64,000 bases of DNA from Mesorhizobium tamadayense (GCF_003863365.1 NZ_RQXT01000001.1:62001-126000), one strand, 5' to 3'. Numbered from the stretch's first letter, positions 43,516 to 53,398 are shown. Numbers and translations are program-made. The notes: generated from the letters alone by a model not told the origin.

Positions 43516-44211
43516 ATGGCATCGACCAACCCGGAACCCGCGCGCCGCCCGGACAGCGGGCTCTCCTTCATTCCGGTGGCATGGCTGATCATCGTCATGG
43601 GGCTTTCGGCCTATGGCCTGATCTCGAGCTGGCGGCTGATCGGCGACTTCAACCTGCCGGAAAGCGTGCTCTTCCTGATCTATGGCGGTCTCGCCGGCGG
43701 CCTCGTCACGATCCTGTGGGGGCTTTACCTGCTCGGTCTTGCCTTCAACCGATCGGCGCGCTTCCCGCGTCACTACATCATCTGGCAGGTCGCCATCATA
43801 CTGTGGCTCGTCGTGCGCCAGGCCCACACGCTTCTGGTGCCCGACTTCGTCTTCTCGGCCGAAGCGCTGGGCTTCACCGCGGCCGAGATCGCCGTCGGCC
43901 TGCTCTGCATCTACCTCCTGCGGCACGGCGCCGAGACCGTCTATGCCAATCGCGAGACCGAACGCCCGTCGCTTTTGGTCTCGCTCGTTGCCGCGCTGCT
44001 CGGTATCGTCCTTGGCGGCGCCATCGGTGCCTGCGCCGGATTTTTCGCCGGGTCGCTGATCGCCGACGCCACCCATATGAGCTGGTTCGAGGGCGCCTGC
44101 GGGTTCCTCGCTGCCTTCATCGGCCTCGCAGGCCTGATCGTCGGGGCGATCGCCGGCGGAATCTCCGCCATCTGGCGGGTCAACCGGCGGAAACCGGCAA
44201 GAACGAGCTAG
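43516..44211 (+). CDS. Multi-span membrane protein (DUF2569-like N-terminal half)
   Basis: 231 residues with about six membrane helices: one after the proline-rich start (SFIPVAWLIIVMGLSAYGLI), then near 53-75, 88-108 and 118-137, and two Gly/Ala-rich helices in the C-terminal third. The first 140 residues resemble the DUF2569 layout. I chose the ATG at 43516; an upstream in-frame ATG at 43432 would run through repeat copy D. Function unknown. It is followed by another small membrane gene on the same strand. Confidence 0.7.
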   Translation: MASTNPEPARRPDSGLSFIPVAWLIIVMGLSAYGLISSWRLIGDFNLPESVLFLIYGGLAGGLVTILWGLYLLGLAFNRSARFPRHYIIWQVAIILWLVVRQAHTLLVPDFVFSAEALGFTAAEIAVGLLCIYLLRHGAETVYANRETERPSLLVSLVAALLGIVLGGAIGACAGFFAGSLIADATHMSWFEGACGFLAAFIGLAGLIVGAIAGGISAIWRVNRRKPARTS

Positions 44212-44303
44212 CCTCAAAATCACGTGTCGCGATTGCGTGGCGATTGCGCACGCACTATGTCGGTTGCGGGGCAGACGGGAGCTTTTCTCGGGGAGTGCGT
44301 TGG

Positions 44304-44624
44304 ATGTTGCGTTTCATCTTTCGGCTGGCGGCTATGGTTGCATTATCGATTTCCGTCATCATGGCGGTGGTCGACACCACGCGCTCGGTGGCTGCGTCGG
44401 CGCTCGTCATGACGCCGCTCAACGCAAGCTGGCTGGCGGTATCGCCCGACACCCGCGCGGCCTTCGAGACCTATGTTCGCGCCAAGGCCAATCCGCTGGT
44501 CTGGGACGGCGCCGTCGCCTGGGTGCTCGGCCAGCCAGGGTTCGCGGTGTTCGCGGTATTGGCGTTCCTGCTCTACGCCATCGGCTACCGGCGGCGGCGC
44601 CACGAATTCGCCCCGACCAACTGA
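44304..44624 (+). CDS. Two-span membrane protein, 106 residues
   Basis: The ATG at 44304 has GGGGAG eight bases upstream. The product has an N-terminal helix (about 4-25), a central soluble part containing MTPLNASWLAVSPDTRAAFETY, and a second helix near 80-98 with a basic tail (GYRRRRHEF). No family name is recognised, though the pattern looks conserved. It is 92 bases after the previous membrane gene. Confidence 0.65.
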   Translation: MLRFIFRLAAMVALSISVIMAVVDTTRSVAASALVMTPLNASWLAVSPDTRAAFETYVRAKANPLVWDGAVAWVLGQPGFAVFAVLAFLLYAIGYRRRRHEFAPTN

Positions 44625-44679
44625 CGCGGGCGTTTCGCACCGCCCGAAACGGCCGGCCCAGACGCTTTTTCCAACAGGT

Positions 44680-44700
44680 CAAAATTCCACGTGAATTTTG
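44680..44700. promoter_or_regulatory. Candidate operator upstream of the nucleoside-binding protein gene
   Basis: CAAAATTC (44680-44687) and GAATTTTG (44693-44700) are a perfect 8-bp inverted repeat with centre CACGT, about 130 bases before the binding-protein start. This AT-rich symmetric block stands out in GC-rich DNA and is a good regulator site. The regulator is unknown; I found no second full copy in front of the other salvage genes. Confidence 0.5.
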
Positions 44701-44828
44701 TTTCGGGCCGTGCCAGATTGGCGGCGAGCGGGGAGGGGAATACACTTCCTGCCAGACGTCGCATGGCTGCCGGAGAACCGGGCAGGCGTGCGGTGCAACG
44801 GAAAAATAACCGACAGGGTGTGGATCAC

Positions 44829-45818
44829 ATGAAACGTATCGTTCTCGGCCTTCTGGCCGCAACCGCGATGGTTCTTCCGGCTTTCGCCGCGGATGTCCAG
44901 CCGGCCCTCCTTTACGATCTCGGCGGCAAGTTCGACAAATCCTTCAACGAGGCCGCCTTTCACGGCGCCGAGAAATTCAAGCAGGAAACCGGCGTCGCGT
45001 ACGTCGAGTTCGAAGTCTCCAACGCCTCGCAGCGCGAGCAGGCGCTGCGCCGCTTCGCCGAGGACGGCCGCAACCCGATCGTGATGGCCGGCTTTGCCTG
45101 GGAGGATGCGCTGAAGAAGGTCGCGGCCGAATATACCGACCTCAACTTCGCCATCATCGACGATGCCGTCGACCTGCCCAATGTCCGCTCGCTGGTGTTC
45201 AAGGAGAACGAAGGCTCCTACCTCGTCGGCATCCTGGCGGCGATGGCGTCGAAGTCGAAGAAGGTCGGCTTCGTCGGCGGCATGGACATCCCGCTGATCC
45301 GCAAGTTCGAATGCGGCTATGTCGGCGGCGCCAAGTCGGCCGGGGCCACCGACGTCATCCAGAACATGACCGGCGACACGCCGGCCGCCTGGAACGACCC
45401 GGCCAAGGGCGGCGAGATCGCCAAGACGCAGATCGATCAGGGCGCGGACGTCGTCTATGCCGCCGCCGGCGGTACCGGCGTCGGCGTGCTGCAGGCCGCG
45501 GCGGATGCCGGCAAGCTCGGCATCGGCGTCGATTCCAACCAGAACGGCCTGCAGCCCGGCAAGGTGCTGACCTCGATGTTGAAGCGCGTGGACGTCGCCG
45601 TCTACACGGCCTTCATGGACGGCAAGAACGGCACCTTCAAGGGCGGCGTGCAAAATCTCGGCCTCAAGGAAGGCGGCGTCGACTACGCCATGGACGACAA
45701 CAACAAGGCGCTGGTGACGGATGAGATGAAGGCCGCCGTCGAAAAGGCCAAGGCCGACATCATAGCCGGCAAGGTCCAGGTGCACGATTATACCGCGGAC
45801 AACGCCTGCCCATATTGA
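44829..45818 (+). CDS. BMP-family nucleoside-binding lipoprotein-like protein (ABC transporter)
   Basis: 329 residues with a signal peptide (MKRIVLGLLAATAMVLPAFA, cleavage near AFA-AD) but no lipobox cysteine. The mature domain is of the BMP/PnrA (Med) type: LLYDLGGKFDKSFNEAAFHG near residue 27, GFVGGMDIPLIRKFECGY, and VYAAAGGTGVGVLQAA. Family members bind purine or other nucleosides. It is likely the receptor for the ATPase and permeases at 47154-50795, from which it is separated by three unrelated genes and its own terminator. Confidence 0.92.
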   Translation: MKRIVLGLLAATAMVLPAFAADVQPALLYDLGGKFDKSFNEAAFHGAEKFKQETGVAYVEFEVSNASQREQALRRFAEDGRNPIVMAGFAWEDALKKVAAEYTDLNFAIIDDAVDLPNVRSLVFKENEGSYLVGILAAMASKSKKVGFVGGMDIPLIRKFECGYVGGAKSAGATDVIQNMTGDTPAAWNDPAKGGEIAKTQIDQGADVVYAAAGGTGVGVLQAAADAGKLGIGVDSNQNGLQPGKVLTSMLKRVDVAVYTAFMDGKNGTFKGGVQNLGLKEGGVDYAMDDNNKALVTDEMKAAVEKAKADIIAGKVQVHDYTADNACPY

Positions 45819-45844
45819 TCGGCAACTGAACCAGGATTAATCGA

Positions 45845-45875
45845 CCGCCGGGCCTTCGCCCGGCGGTTTCTTTTT
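45845..45875 (+). terminator. Intrinsic terminator after the nucleoside-binding protein
   Basis: CCGCCGGGC and GCCCGGCGG form a perfect 9-bp GC stem with loop CTTC, followed by TTTCTTTTT. It begins 27 bases after the stop. This is the clearest rho-independent terminator in the window and implies separate transcription of the binding protein at higher level than the rest of the transporter. Confidence 0.92.
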
Positions 45876-45887
45876 GGATAAGCATCC

Positions 45888-46343
45888 ATGCAGCCGACTA
45901 TCGAAGCCATGACGGAGCGCGATGTCCGGGCGATCGGCAGGCTGCGCCTGGTCGCGTTCTTCGAGGGCACCTGCCGGACGCTCGAAGAGGATATGAACGC
46001 GCTTCGCGGACTGATCGCGGGCGACGGCTTCGAGGCGGCCTTCGTCGCTCACCTCGATGGTTCGCCGATCGGCAGCTGCCTGTTCGTCCGCGACGAGATC
46101 GACCCGGCGCATGATCTGACGCCCTGGCTTGCCGGGCTGGTCGTGGACGAGGCGTATCGAGGACGGGGCATCGGCACGGCGCTGGTCAGAACAGTCGAAG
46201 CCCATGCCGTATCGGCCGGCGTGAGCAAGCTCCATCTCTACACCTGGCAGGCGCGTCCCTTCTACGAAGCGCTCGGCTGGACGGCGATCGAGACCTTTGA
46301 GCAGGACGGCGAGCCGATGCTCCTGATGGTGCGAGAGTTATAG
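45888..46343 (+). CDS. GNAT-family N-acetyltransferase
   Basis: 151 residues with the acetyl-CoA-binding motif A DEAYRGRGIGTALVRTVE near residue 87 and C-terminal LYTWQARPFYEALGW, typical of GNAT enzymes. It starts just after the terminator of the binding-protein gene. The substrate is unknown. Its 3' end overlaps the convergent anti-sigma-like gene by six bases. Confidence 0.87.
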   Translation: MQPTIEAMTERDVRAIGRLRLVAFFEGTCRTLEEDMNALRGLIAGDGFEAAFVAHLDGSPIGSCLFVRDEIDPAHDLTPWLAGLVVDEAYRGRGIGTALVRTVEAHAVSAGVSKLHLYTWQARPFYEALGWTAIETFEQDGEPMLLMVREL

Positions 46344-46745
46344 TGTGCCGGCGAGATAGCCCAGCGCGAACGCCGCCAGCAGCGCCATCGCAATGACGAG
46401 TCCGAGCCGGCCGCCAAGCGAATGCAGGCCGACGCCATAGGGCTTGCGCTCAAGCCGATGGATCACGATAGGCTGCGACTTGGCCTCAACATTGCCCAGG
46501 CCGGCAAGCCGCATCTGCGGCAGCTCGCCAAGCCGGCGCTGGACAAGCCGCCAGCGTTCGTCCGAAGCCGTGTTCGACGCTCCCGCCGGATCCAGGGCAC
46601 GCATGCGTTCGGCAAGCCTCAGCACCGCGTCGCGAAAGGCGGGATCGATCTCGAGGTCGTGCTCGGCACGCGCCCGCTCCCTTTCATCCATCAGGCCGAA
46701 GACATAGTCGCCGGCCCTTGCGATGCGGTCTCCTTCACCGGCCAT
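46338..46745 (-). CDS. Anti-sigma-factor-like single-span membrane protein
   Basis: 135 residues. The N-terminus (DYVFGLMDERERARAEHDLE followed by IDPAFRDAV) matches the short zinc-less anti-sigma N-terminal domain of the RskA type. One membrane helix near 108-130 (LVIAMALLAAFALGYLAG) and almost no periplasmic part follow. No sigma factor gene is adjacent. GGAGGAC precedes the ATG at 46745. It may be an orphan anti-sigma factor or a protein that borrowed the domain; confidence in the fold is moderate. Confidence 0.65.
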   Translation of the reverse strand: MAGEGDRIARAGDYVFGLMDERERARAEHDLEIDPAFRDAVLRLAERMRALDPAGASNTASDERWRLVQRRLGELPQMRLAGLGNVEAKSQPIVIHRLERKPYGVGLHSLGGRLGLVIAMALLAAFALGYLAGTL

Positions 46746-46777
46746 GCGCGTCCTCCCCGATGCTCGCTCTTGTTCAC

Positions 46778-46987
46778 TCACCAGTGCGGCGGCTTGGTCA
46801 CCGGCACATCGGAAGCGGCCTGCTCCTCCAAGGCCAGGAACCGGTCGGTAAGGGCGGCAAGCTTGCGTTCCATGCGCTCGATCAGCTTCCACTGCTCGGC
46901 GATCTGGCCGGACAGTTCCTCAATGGTCTTTTCCTGCTCGGCTGCACGGATTTCCAGCGTCGTCAGCCGATCGTCAGACATGGTCAT
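46778..46987 (-). CDS. slyX: SlyX family protein
   Basis: 69 residues with a heptad-rich coiled coil (LTTLEIRAAEQEKTIEELSG) and the C-terminal KPPHW, equivalent to the PPHY end of SlyX. Family function is unclear. The ATG at 46987 follows AGGAT. It precedes the anti-sigma-like gene by 32 bases on the same strand. Confidence 0.85.
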   Translation of the reverse strand: MTMSDDRLTTLEIRAAEQEKTIEELSGQIAEQWKLIERMERKLAALTDRFLALEEQAASDVPVTKPPHW

Positions 46988-47153
46988 TCAAAATCCTGTC
47001 TCTGTGAATGTGAAGCTCTCGGCCACCTTCGAAATTGACAAGCGCGCGGGGATTTGTCGAGAGTGAATGGCGTTCCGGCCAATTGGCACGGGCGGGGCAT
47101 CATGCTAGGCATTTTGACCAAGCGATAAAAAAATAACGAGTGGGACAGGCTGC

Positions 47154-48686
47154 ATGGCGCAAGCCGCAATCGAGCTCATAGGCATCAACAAGAGTTTTGG
47201 CGCGGTGCGCGCCAACCGCGACATCAACCTGGAAGTCGCGCGCGGCACCATCCACGGCATCGTCGGCGAGAACGGCGCCGGCAAGTCGACGCTGATGTCG
47301 ATCCTCTACGGCTTCTACCAGGCCGACAGCGGCGAGATCCACGTCGGCGGCAAGCCGGTGTCGATCAACACCTCCAACGACGCCATCGCGCTCGGCATCG
47401 GCATGGTGCACCAGCATTTCATGCTGGTCGACAATTTCACCGTGCTGGAAAACGTCATCCTCGGCGCCGAAAGCGATGCGCTCTTGAAGAAAAGCATCGC
47501 CAAGGCACGTTCGGAGCTCGAGCGGCTGGAGCGCGAATACGGCCTCGAAGTCGATCCCGACGCCATCATCGAGGAATTGCCTGTCGGCCTGCAGCAGCGC
47601 GTCGAGATCCTCAAGGCGCTCTATCGCGGCGCCGAGATCCTTATCCTCGACGAGCCGACCGGGGTTCTGACCCCGGCCGAGGCCGACCACCTCTTCCGCA
47701 TCCTCAAGCAATTGAAGGAGCAGGGAAAAACGGTGGTGCTGATCACCCACAAGCTGCGCGAGATCATGGCCATCACCGACACCGTGTCGGTGATGCGCCA
47801 GGGAACCATGGTGGCGACCAGGGTGACGAAGGAGACCACAGTCGGCGAACTGGCCGAACTTATGGTGGGGCGGCGCGTGCTCTTGAGGGTCGAGAAGGGC
47901 GAGGCCAAGGCCGGCGCCATCAAGCTCTCGGTCAAGAACCTGACTGTGAAGGACCAGCGCGGCGTCACCATGGTCGACGACGTCTCCTTCGACGTGCGCG
48001 GCGGCGAGATCGTCGGCATCGCCGGCGTGGCCGGCAACGGCCAGTCGGAGCTGCTCGAGGCGATTTCCGGCATCCGGCATGCCGTCTCGGGCGAAGTCAT
48101 GCTCGACGGCAAGCCGATCGACCTGACCGGCAAGGCCGACCCCGGTGAGTTGCGCGACCGCGGTCTCGCCCATGTGCCGGAAGACCGCCACCATGTCGGG
48201 CTGGTGCTGGCCTTCGAGGAGAACGAGAATTCGATCCTCGGCTATCACGACGACGAGCGCTACCTGAAGGGACCGTTCCTCAACGTCGACGCCATCATGG
48301 CCGACGCGCAGGACAAGATCGAGAAATACGACATCCGTCCAGGCAATCCGCAGCTGAGGACGGCCAATTTCTCCGGCGGCAACCAGCAGAAGATCGTGCT
48401 GGCCAGGGAGATGGAGCAGGATCCGGGCGTGCTGATCGTCGGCCAGCCGACGCGCGGCGTCGATGTCGGCGCCATCGAATTCATCCACAAGCGGCTGATC
48501 GCCATGCGCGACCAGGGCAAGGCGGTGCTGCTGGTGTCGGTGGAGCTTGACGAGATCCGCTCGCTCTCCGACCGCATCCTGGTGATGTTTGCCGGCCGGA
48601 TCGTCGGCGAGCGCGGCCCGGAGGCGACCGAAGGCGAGCTTGGCCTCCTGATGGCCGGTGTCGAGCACCAGGAGGCCGCGCAATGA
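47154..48686 (+). CDS. Nucleoside ABC transporter ATP-binding protein (tandem)
   Basis: 510-residue two-domain ATPase of the family that partners BMP-type binding proteins. Domain 1 has Walker A GENGAGKS, Q-loop GMVHQHFMLV, signature ELPVGLQQRVEI and Walker B LILDEPTGVL. Domain 2 has degenerate Walker A (VAGNGQSEL), intact SGGNQQK, and PTRGVDVGA. The start is the ATG at 47154. It overlaps the next permease by four bases. It drives nucleoside uptake with the permeases at 48683 and 49824. Confidence 0.93.
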   Translation: MAQAAIELIGINKSFGAVRANRDINLEVARGTIHGIVGENGAGKSTLMSILYGFYQADSGEIHVGGKPVSINTSNDAIALGIGMVHQHFMLVDNFTVLENVILGAESDALLKKSIAKARSELERLEREYGLEVDPDAIIEELPVGLQQRVEILKALYRGAEILILDEPTGVLTPAEADHLFRILKQLKEQGKTVVLITHKLREIMAITDTVSVMRQGTMVATRVTKETTVGELAELMVGRRVLLRVEKGEAKAGAIKLSVKNLTVKDQRGVTMVDDVSFDVRGGEIVGIAGVAGNGQSELLEAISGIRHAVSGEVMLDGKPIDLTGKADPGELRDRGLAHVPEDRHHVGLVLAFEENENSILGYHDDERYLKGPFLNVDAIMADAQDKIEKYDIRPGNPQLRTANFSGGNQQKIVLAREMEQDPGVLIVGQPTRGVDVGAIEFIHKRLIAMRDQGKAVLLVSVELDEIRSLSDRILVMFAGRIVGERGPEATEGELGLLMAGVEHQEAAQ

Positions 48687-49822
48687 GCACGCCTTACGCC
48701 AAGCTGCCGGCCTGGGCCGATTATGGCCTCATCCCGCTCATCAATCTCTCGGTGGCCTTCATCGTCGCCGGCTTCGTCGTCATGCTGGTCGGCGAAAATC
48801 CGTTCCGCGCCGCCGTCATCCTGGTCGAAGGCGCTTTCGGCAAGGGCACGGGCATCGCCTTCACCTTGTTCTACGCCACCACCTTCATCTTCACCGGGCT
48901 GTCGGTGGCGGTGGCGGCGCATTGCAGCCTGTTCAACATCGGCACCGAGGGCCAGGCCTATATCGGCGGCCTCGGCATCGCGCTCGTCTGCCTGAGCTTC
49001 GACAGCGTGCTGCCCTGGTGGGTGATCTTTCCAATGGCGATCGTCGCCGCAGCGGTGTTCGGCGCTCTCTGGGGTTTCATCCCCGCCTATCTGCAGGCCA
49101 AGCGCGGCTCGCACATCGTCATCACCACCATCATGTTCAACTTCATCGCCGCCTCGGTGATGGTCTATCTGCTGGTCGGTGCGCTGAAGCCGGCTGGATC
49201 GCAGGCGCCGCAGACGCGCAATTTCCTCGCCGGCGCGGAATTGCCGAAGCTCAACTGGATCATCGAATTGTTCGGCGCCAAGATCCGCTCGGCACCGCTC
49301 AACATCTGTTTCCTGCTGGCGCTGGTGATGGCCTTTCTCGTCTGGTTGCTGATCTGGCGCACCAAGCTCGGCTACGAGATGCGCACTTATGGCCACAGCC
49401 CGAAAGCGGCGCGCTATGCCGGCATTTCGGAAACCCGCATCATCATCACCGCGATGATGCTCTCGGGCGCGCTGGCCGGCATGATGGCGCTCAACCCGGT
49501 GATGGGCGACCAGCACAATGTGGCGATCGATTTCGTCTCGGGCGCCGGCTATGTCGGCATCGCGGTCGCGCTGATGGGCAGGCTGCATCCGGTAGGCATC
49601 GTACTAGCGGCCATCCTGTTCGGCATGCTCTACCAGGGCGGCGCCGAGCTCGCCTTCGAGATGCCGGCAATCAGCCGCGACATGATCGTCATCATTCAAG
49701 GGTTGGTCATCCTCTTCGCCGGCGCGCTGGAGCATATGTTCAGGCCCTATATCCAGGCGCTGTTCGCCTCATTCAGCCCGAAAGCGGTCGGCCTGGAAGC
49801 GGTCAAGGGGAAGGGGGCCTGA
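48683..49822 (+). CDS. Nucleoside ABC transporter permease 1
   Basis: 379-residue permease of the BPD_transp_2 class, larger than its partner. It has the membrane signature SLFNIGTEGQAYIGGLG near residue 90 and GIAVALMGRLHPVGIVLAAI near the end. It is predicted to have nine or ten helices. The ATG at 48683 overlaps the ATPase stop as ATGA, and one base separates its stop from the next gene. This large/small pair is typical of nucleoside transporters of this family. Confidence 0.92.
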   Translation: MSTPYAKLPAWADYGLIPLINLSVAFIVAGFVVMLVGENPFRAAVILVEGAFGKGTGIAFTLFYATTFIFTGLSVAVAAHCSLFNIGTEGQAYIGGLGIALVCLSFDSVLPWWVIFPMAIVAAAVFGALWGFIPAYLQAKRGSHIVITTIMFNFIAASVMVYLLVGALKPAGSQAPQTRNFLAGAELPKLNWIIELFGAKIRSAPLNICFLLALVMAFLVWLLIWRTKLGYEMRTYGHSPKAARYAGISETRIIITAMMLSGALAGMMALNPVMGDQHNVAIDFVSGAGYVGIAVALMGRLHPVGIVLAAILFGMLYQGGAELAFEMPAISRDMIVIIQGLVILFAGALEHMFRPYIQALFASFSPKAVGLEAVKGKGA

Positions 49823-49823
49823 G

Positions 49824-50795
49824 ATGGACAGTTTCAACGCAATCGTCCAGGTTCTGGACTCCACCATCCGCCTCTCGGTGCCGCTGCTGCTTGCCTGTCT
49901 CGCCGGTCTCTATTCAGAGCGGGCCGGCATCTTCGACATCGGTCTCGAAGGCAAGATGCTGGTCGGCGCCTTCGCCGGCGCGGCCGCCGCTTCCGTCTTT
50001 CACTCGGCACTTATAGGCCTCGGCATGGCCGTCCTGATCTCGGTCGCCTTCGCCATGGCGCACGGCTTCGCCTCGATTACGCATCGCGGCAACCAGATCG
50101 TCTCCGGTGTCGCCATCAACTTCGTCGCCGCCGGCTCGACTATCATTCTCGGCCAGGCCTGGTTCAGCCAAGGCGGCCGCACGCCAGCGCTGCAGCCGGG
50201 CGAGCGCTTCGAGGCGATCGTCTGGCCCGGCGCCGAAGCCGTCCGCAGCGTGCCGATCCTCGGGCCGATCTACGCCGAGCTGATCTCCGGTCATTCGATC
50301 CTGGTCTACTTCGCCTTCGCGATGGTGCCGTTCACCTGGTGGGTGCTGTTCCGCACCCGCTTCGGCTTGCGCATGCGCGCGGTCGGCGAAAATCCGGCCG
50401 CCGTCGACACCGCCGGCATCTCGGTCGCCTGGCTGCGCTACCGGGCGCTGATCTGCACCGGCGTGCTTACCGGCGTCGCCGGCGCCTATCTGTCGATGGT
50501 GCAGAACGGCGGCTTCGTGAAGGACATGACCGCGGGCAAGGGCTATATCGCGCTTGCCGCGCTGATCTTCGCCAAATGGAAGCCGGTCAACGCCATGTTC
50601 GCCTGCCTTTTGTTCGGCTTCCTCGACGCGGCGGCAATCCGGCTGCAAGGATCGCCGCTGCCCTTCATCGGCAAGGTGCCGGTGCAGTTCATGCAGGCCC
50701 TGCCCTATATCCTCACCGTCGTCCTGCTCGCCGGCTTCATCGGCAAGGCAATCCCGCCGCGCGCCGGCGGCGTGCCTTACGTCAAGGAACGCTGA
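49824..50795 (+). CDS. Nucleoside ABC transporter permease 2
   Basis: 323-residue second permease. The family signature IFDIGLEGKMLVGAFAGAAA lies near residue 37, and the mid part has FRTRFGLRMRAVGENPAA, the cytoplasmic coupling helix. It is followed after 74 bases by cytidine deaminase. It should form the transport channel with permease 1. Confidence 0.92.
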   Translation: MDSFNAIVQVLDSTIRLSVPLLLACLAGLYSERAGIFDIGLEGKMLVGAFAGAAAASVFHSALIGLGMAVLISVAFAMAHGFASITHRGNQIVSGVAINFVAAGSTIILGQAWFSQGGRTPALQPGERFEAIVWPGAEAVRSVPILGPIYAELISGHSILVYFAFAMVPFTWWVLFRTRFGLRMRAVGENPAAVDTAGISVAWLRYRALICTGVLTGVAGAYLSMVQNGGFVKDMTAGKGYIALAALIFAKWKPVNAMFACLLFGFLDAAAIRLQGSPLPFIGKVPVQFMQALPYILTVVLLAGFIGKAIPPRAGGVPYVKER

Positions 50796-50869
50796 CGTCG
50801 GGACGACCGAAACGGCTCGGCCTCGACGGCAACCGGCTTTTGAACAAGACCGTGGGAGAAGAGAACTGA

Positions 50870-51262
50870 ATGTCGCATGATCTGTTCGAAGCGGCGAAGA
50901 CGGCGATGGCCAAGGCCTATGCGCCTTATTCCAAGTTTCCCGTCGGTGCCGCGTTGCGCACCGAGGACGGGCGCATCTTCAGCGGCGCCAACATCGAGGT
51001 GGCGTCCTATCCCGAAGGCTGGTGCGCCGAGACCACCGCGCTCGGCCACTACATCATGGGCGGCGGCGGCAAGATCACCGAGATCGCCGTGATTGCCGAG
51101 CGCATGGCCAAATGCTCGCCCTGCGGCGGCTGCCGGCAGCGGCTGGCGGAGTTCTGCCGGCCGGAGACCAAGCTCTATCTCTGCGACAATGGCGGCGTGG
51201 TCGAGACGGTCACCATGGGCGACATGCTGCCTTACGGCTTCAGGGGCGACATACTGAAATGA
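50870..51262 (+). CDS. cdd: Cytidine deaminase
   Basis: 130 residues of the small homotetrameric class. The zinc site is CAETTALGH (Cys and catalytic Glu near 51-53) plus PCGGCRQRL with two Cys near 84-87. The substrate-site KFPVGAALRT and GANIEVASYPEG are present. It deaminates cytidine and deoxycytidine to uridines. GGGAGAAGAG lies upstream of the ATG. It is linked to the transporter and the phosphorylases in one plus-strand unit. Confidence 0.95.
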   Translation: MSHDLFEAAKTAMAKAYAPYSKFPVGAALRTEDGRIFSGANIEVASYPEGWCAETTALGHYIMGGGGKITEIAVIAERMAKCSPCGGCRQRLAEFCRPETKLYLCDNGGVVETVTMGDMLPYGFRGDILK

Positions 51263-51275
51263 AGAGCGGGCTGAA

Positions 51276-52082
51276 ATGAAGGAAGCACTGGATCGCCTGG
51301 TCGAGAAACTGGACGGGCTGGCCCCGACCGCGGCGCTTGTGCTGGGCTCCGGCCTTGGCGTGCTTGTCGACCAGGTCGAGGACGCAAGGCGCATCTCCTA
51401 TACGGAGCTGCCGAGCTTCCCGCGCAGCGGTGTTTCCGGCCACGCCGGCGAGGTGGTTGCCGGGCATTTCGCCGGCACGCAGGTGCTGATGCTTTCGGGC
51501 CGCGCGCATTACTACGAGCACGGCAACGCCGCCGCGATGCGCCCGGCGCTGGAGGTGCTTGCCGGCATCGGCATCTCGCATCTCATCCTCACCAACGCCG
51601 CCGGCTCGGTCGATCCCGAGATGGGACCGGGCTCGGTGATGATGATCACCGACCACATCAATTTCTCCGGCTCCAACCCGCTGATCGGCGAGCCGAGCGA
51701 CCGCCGCTTCGTCGGCCTCACCGAGGCCTATGACGCCAGCTTGCGCAGGGCGATCGAGAAGGCGGCGAAAGCAACCGGCACCGCGCTCCACCAGGGCGTC
51801 TACATGTGGTTCTCGGGACCGTGCTTCGAGACGCCGGCCGAAATCCGCATGGCGCGCGTCATGGGCGCCAATGCGGTCGGCATGTCGACCGTGCCGGAAG
51901 TGATCCTTGCCCGCTTCCTCGGCCTCAAGGTCGCGGCCTGCTCGGTCATCACCAACCTGGCGGCGGGCATGACCGGGGCGGAACTCTCGCACCAGGAAAC
52001 CAAGGACATGGCGCCGGTCGGCGGCGCGCGGCTGGCGACGATCCTGCGGCGCGTCTTCGAGGAAGGCTTGCCGGAAAGCTGA
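51276..52082 (+). CDS. Purine nucleoside phosphorylase (trimeric class)
   Basis: 268 residues of the trimeric PNP class. Phosphate-site VLGSGLG near residue 21, [10 protein letters not shown] near 75, [16 protein letters not shown] near 105, and [16 protein letters not shown] near 175 are all present. The residue after ITNLAAG and in TVPEVILAR is as in guanosine/inosine-type enzymes. It cleaves purine nucleosides with phosphate to base and ribose 1-phosphate. Its stop overlaps the deoA start in TGATG form. Confidence 0.93.
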   Translation: MKEALDRLVEKLDGLAPTAALVLGSGLGVLVDQVEDARRISYTELPSFPRSGVSGHAGEVVAGHFAGTQVLMLSGRAHYYEHGNAAAMRPALEVLAGIGISHLILTNAAGSVDPEMGPGSVMMITDHINFSGSNPLIGEPSDRRFVGLTEAYDASLRRAIEKAAKATGTALHQGVYMWFSGPCFETPAEIRMARVMGANAVGMSTVPEVILARFLGLKVAACSVITNLAAGMTGAELSHQETKDMAPVGGARLATILRRVFEEGLPES

Positions 52083-53398
52083 TGCTCCCCCAGGAAATCA
52101 TCCGCCGCAAGCGCGACGGCCACAAGCTCTCGGCGCCCGAGATCGCGGCCTTCATTGAAGGGATAACGGCCGGCACGCTCTCGGAGGGACAGATCGGCGC
52201 CTTTGCCATGGCGGTGTTCCTCAAAGGCATGAACCGCGAGGAAGCGGTGGCGCTGACGCTCGCCATGCGCGATTCCGGCGATGTGCTCGACTGGTCCGAT
52301 CTGCCGGGCCCGGTCACCGACAAGCATTCGACGGGTGGTGTCGGCGACAATGTCTCGCTGATGCTGGCGCCGATCGTCGCCGCCTGCGGCGCCTATGTGC
52401 CGATGATCTCCGGCCGCGGCCTCGGCCATACCGGCGGCACGCTCGACAAGATGGACGCCATTCCAGGCTACACCAGCCAGCCGGACGTGGCGCGCTTCCG
52501 CAAGACCGTGCTCGAGACCGGCTGCGCCATCATCGGCCAGACCGCCGATCTGGCGCCGGCCGATCGCCGGCTCTACGCGATCCGCGACGTGACCGGCACA
52601 GTGGAATCGGTGCCGCTGATCACGGCATCGATCCTGTCGAAGAAGCTTGCAGCGGGGCTGGGCTCGCTGGTGCTCGACGTCAAGGTCGGCAATGGCGCCT
52701 TCATGGAGAAGTCGCGCGATGCGGTCGCCCTGGCGAACAGCCTGGTCGAGGTCGCCAATGGCGCGGGCCTGAAGGCCTCGGCGCTGGTGACCGGCATGAA
52801 CGAGCCGCTGGCGTCCGCCACCGGCAACGCGGTGGAAGTGCGCAACGCCGTCGACTTCCTCACCGGCCGGTTCCGCGACCGCCGGCTGGAGGACGTGACG
52901 CTGGCGCTCGCCGCCGAAATGCTGCAATCGTCAGGGATCGTCTCGTCCAATCAGGACGGAATCAGGCGCGCCGCCGAGACGCTGGCCGGCGGCCGCGCGG
53001 CGGCGATCTTCGCGCGCATGGTGACGGCGCTCGGCGGGCCCGCCGATTTCGTCGAGAACCCGGAAAAATATCTCCCCAAGGCGGCTGTGGAATTGGCGGT
53101 GAGGGCGACCGAGAACGGCTTCGTCACCGGCATCGCGACGCGCGACATCGGGCTCGCCGTCGTCGCGCTAGGCGGCGGGCGCACTCGTCCGGATGACAGA
53201 ATAGATCATTCCGTCGGTCTCACCAGGCTGTTGCCAATCGGCGCGGAGGTGCGGGCGGGCGAGGCGCTGGCGCTGGTCCACGCGCGGACCGAGGCGGACG
53301 CCGAGGCTGCCGCCGCAGCGGTGCGCTCCGCCTATACGATCGGCGCCTCGAAGCCATCCGCCGAGAAGACGGTGCTCAGGCGGATACTGCCCCTTTAA
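52082..53398 (+). CDS. deoA: Thymidine phosphorylase
   Basis: 438 residues, family-normal length. Phosphate-binding [14 protein letters not shown] (from about residue 80), [20 protein letters not shown], and the pyrimidine-site block [20 protein letters not shown] are intact. It splits thymidine and deoxyuridine to base and deoxyribose 1-phosphate. The ATG at 52082 shares one base with the upstream stop, so translation is coupled. It ends the plus-strand salvage unit. Confidence 0.96.
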   Translation: MLPQEIIRRKRDGHKLSAPEIAAFIEGITAGTLSEGQIGAFAMAVFLKGMNREEAVALTLAMRDSGDVLDWSDLPGPVTDKHSTGGVGDNVSLMLAPIVAACGAYVPMISGRGLGHTGGTLDKMDAIPGYTSQPDVARFRKTVLETGCAIIGQTADLAPADRRLYAIRDVTGTVESVPLITASILSKKLAAGLGSLVLDVKVGNGAFMEKSRDAVALANSLVEVANGAGLKASALVTGMNEPLASATGNAVEVRNAVDFLTGRFRDRRLEDVTLALAAEMLQSSGIVSSNQDGIRRAAETLAGGRAAAIFARMVTALGGPADFVENPEKYLPKAAVELAVRATENGFVTGIATRDIGLAVVALGGGRTRPDDRIDHSVGLTRLLPIGAEVRAGEALALVHARTEADAEAAAAAVRSAYTIGASKPSAEKTVLRRILPL

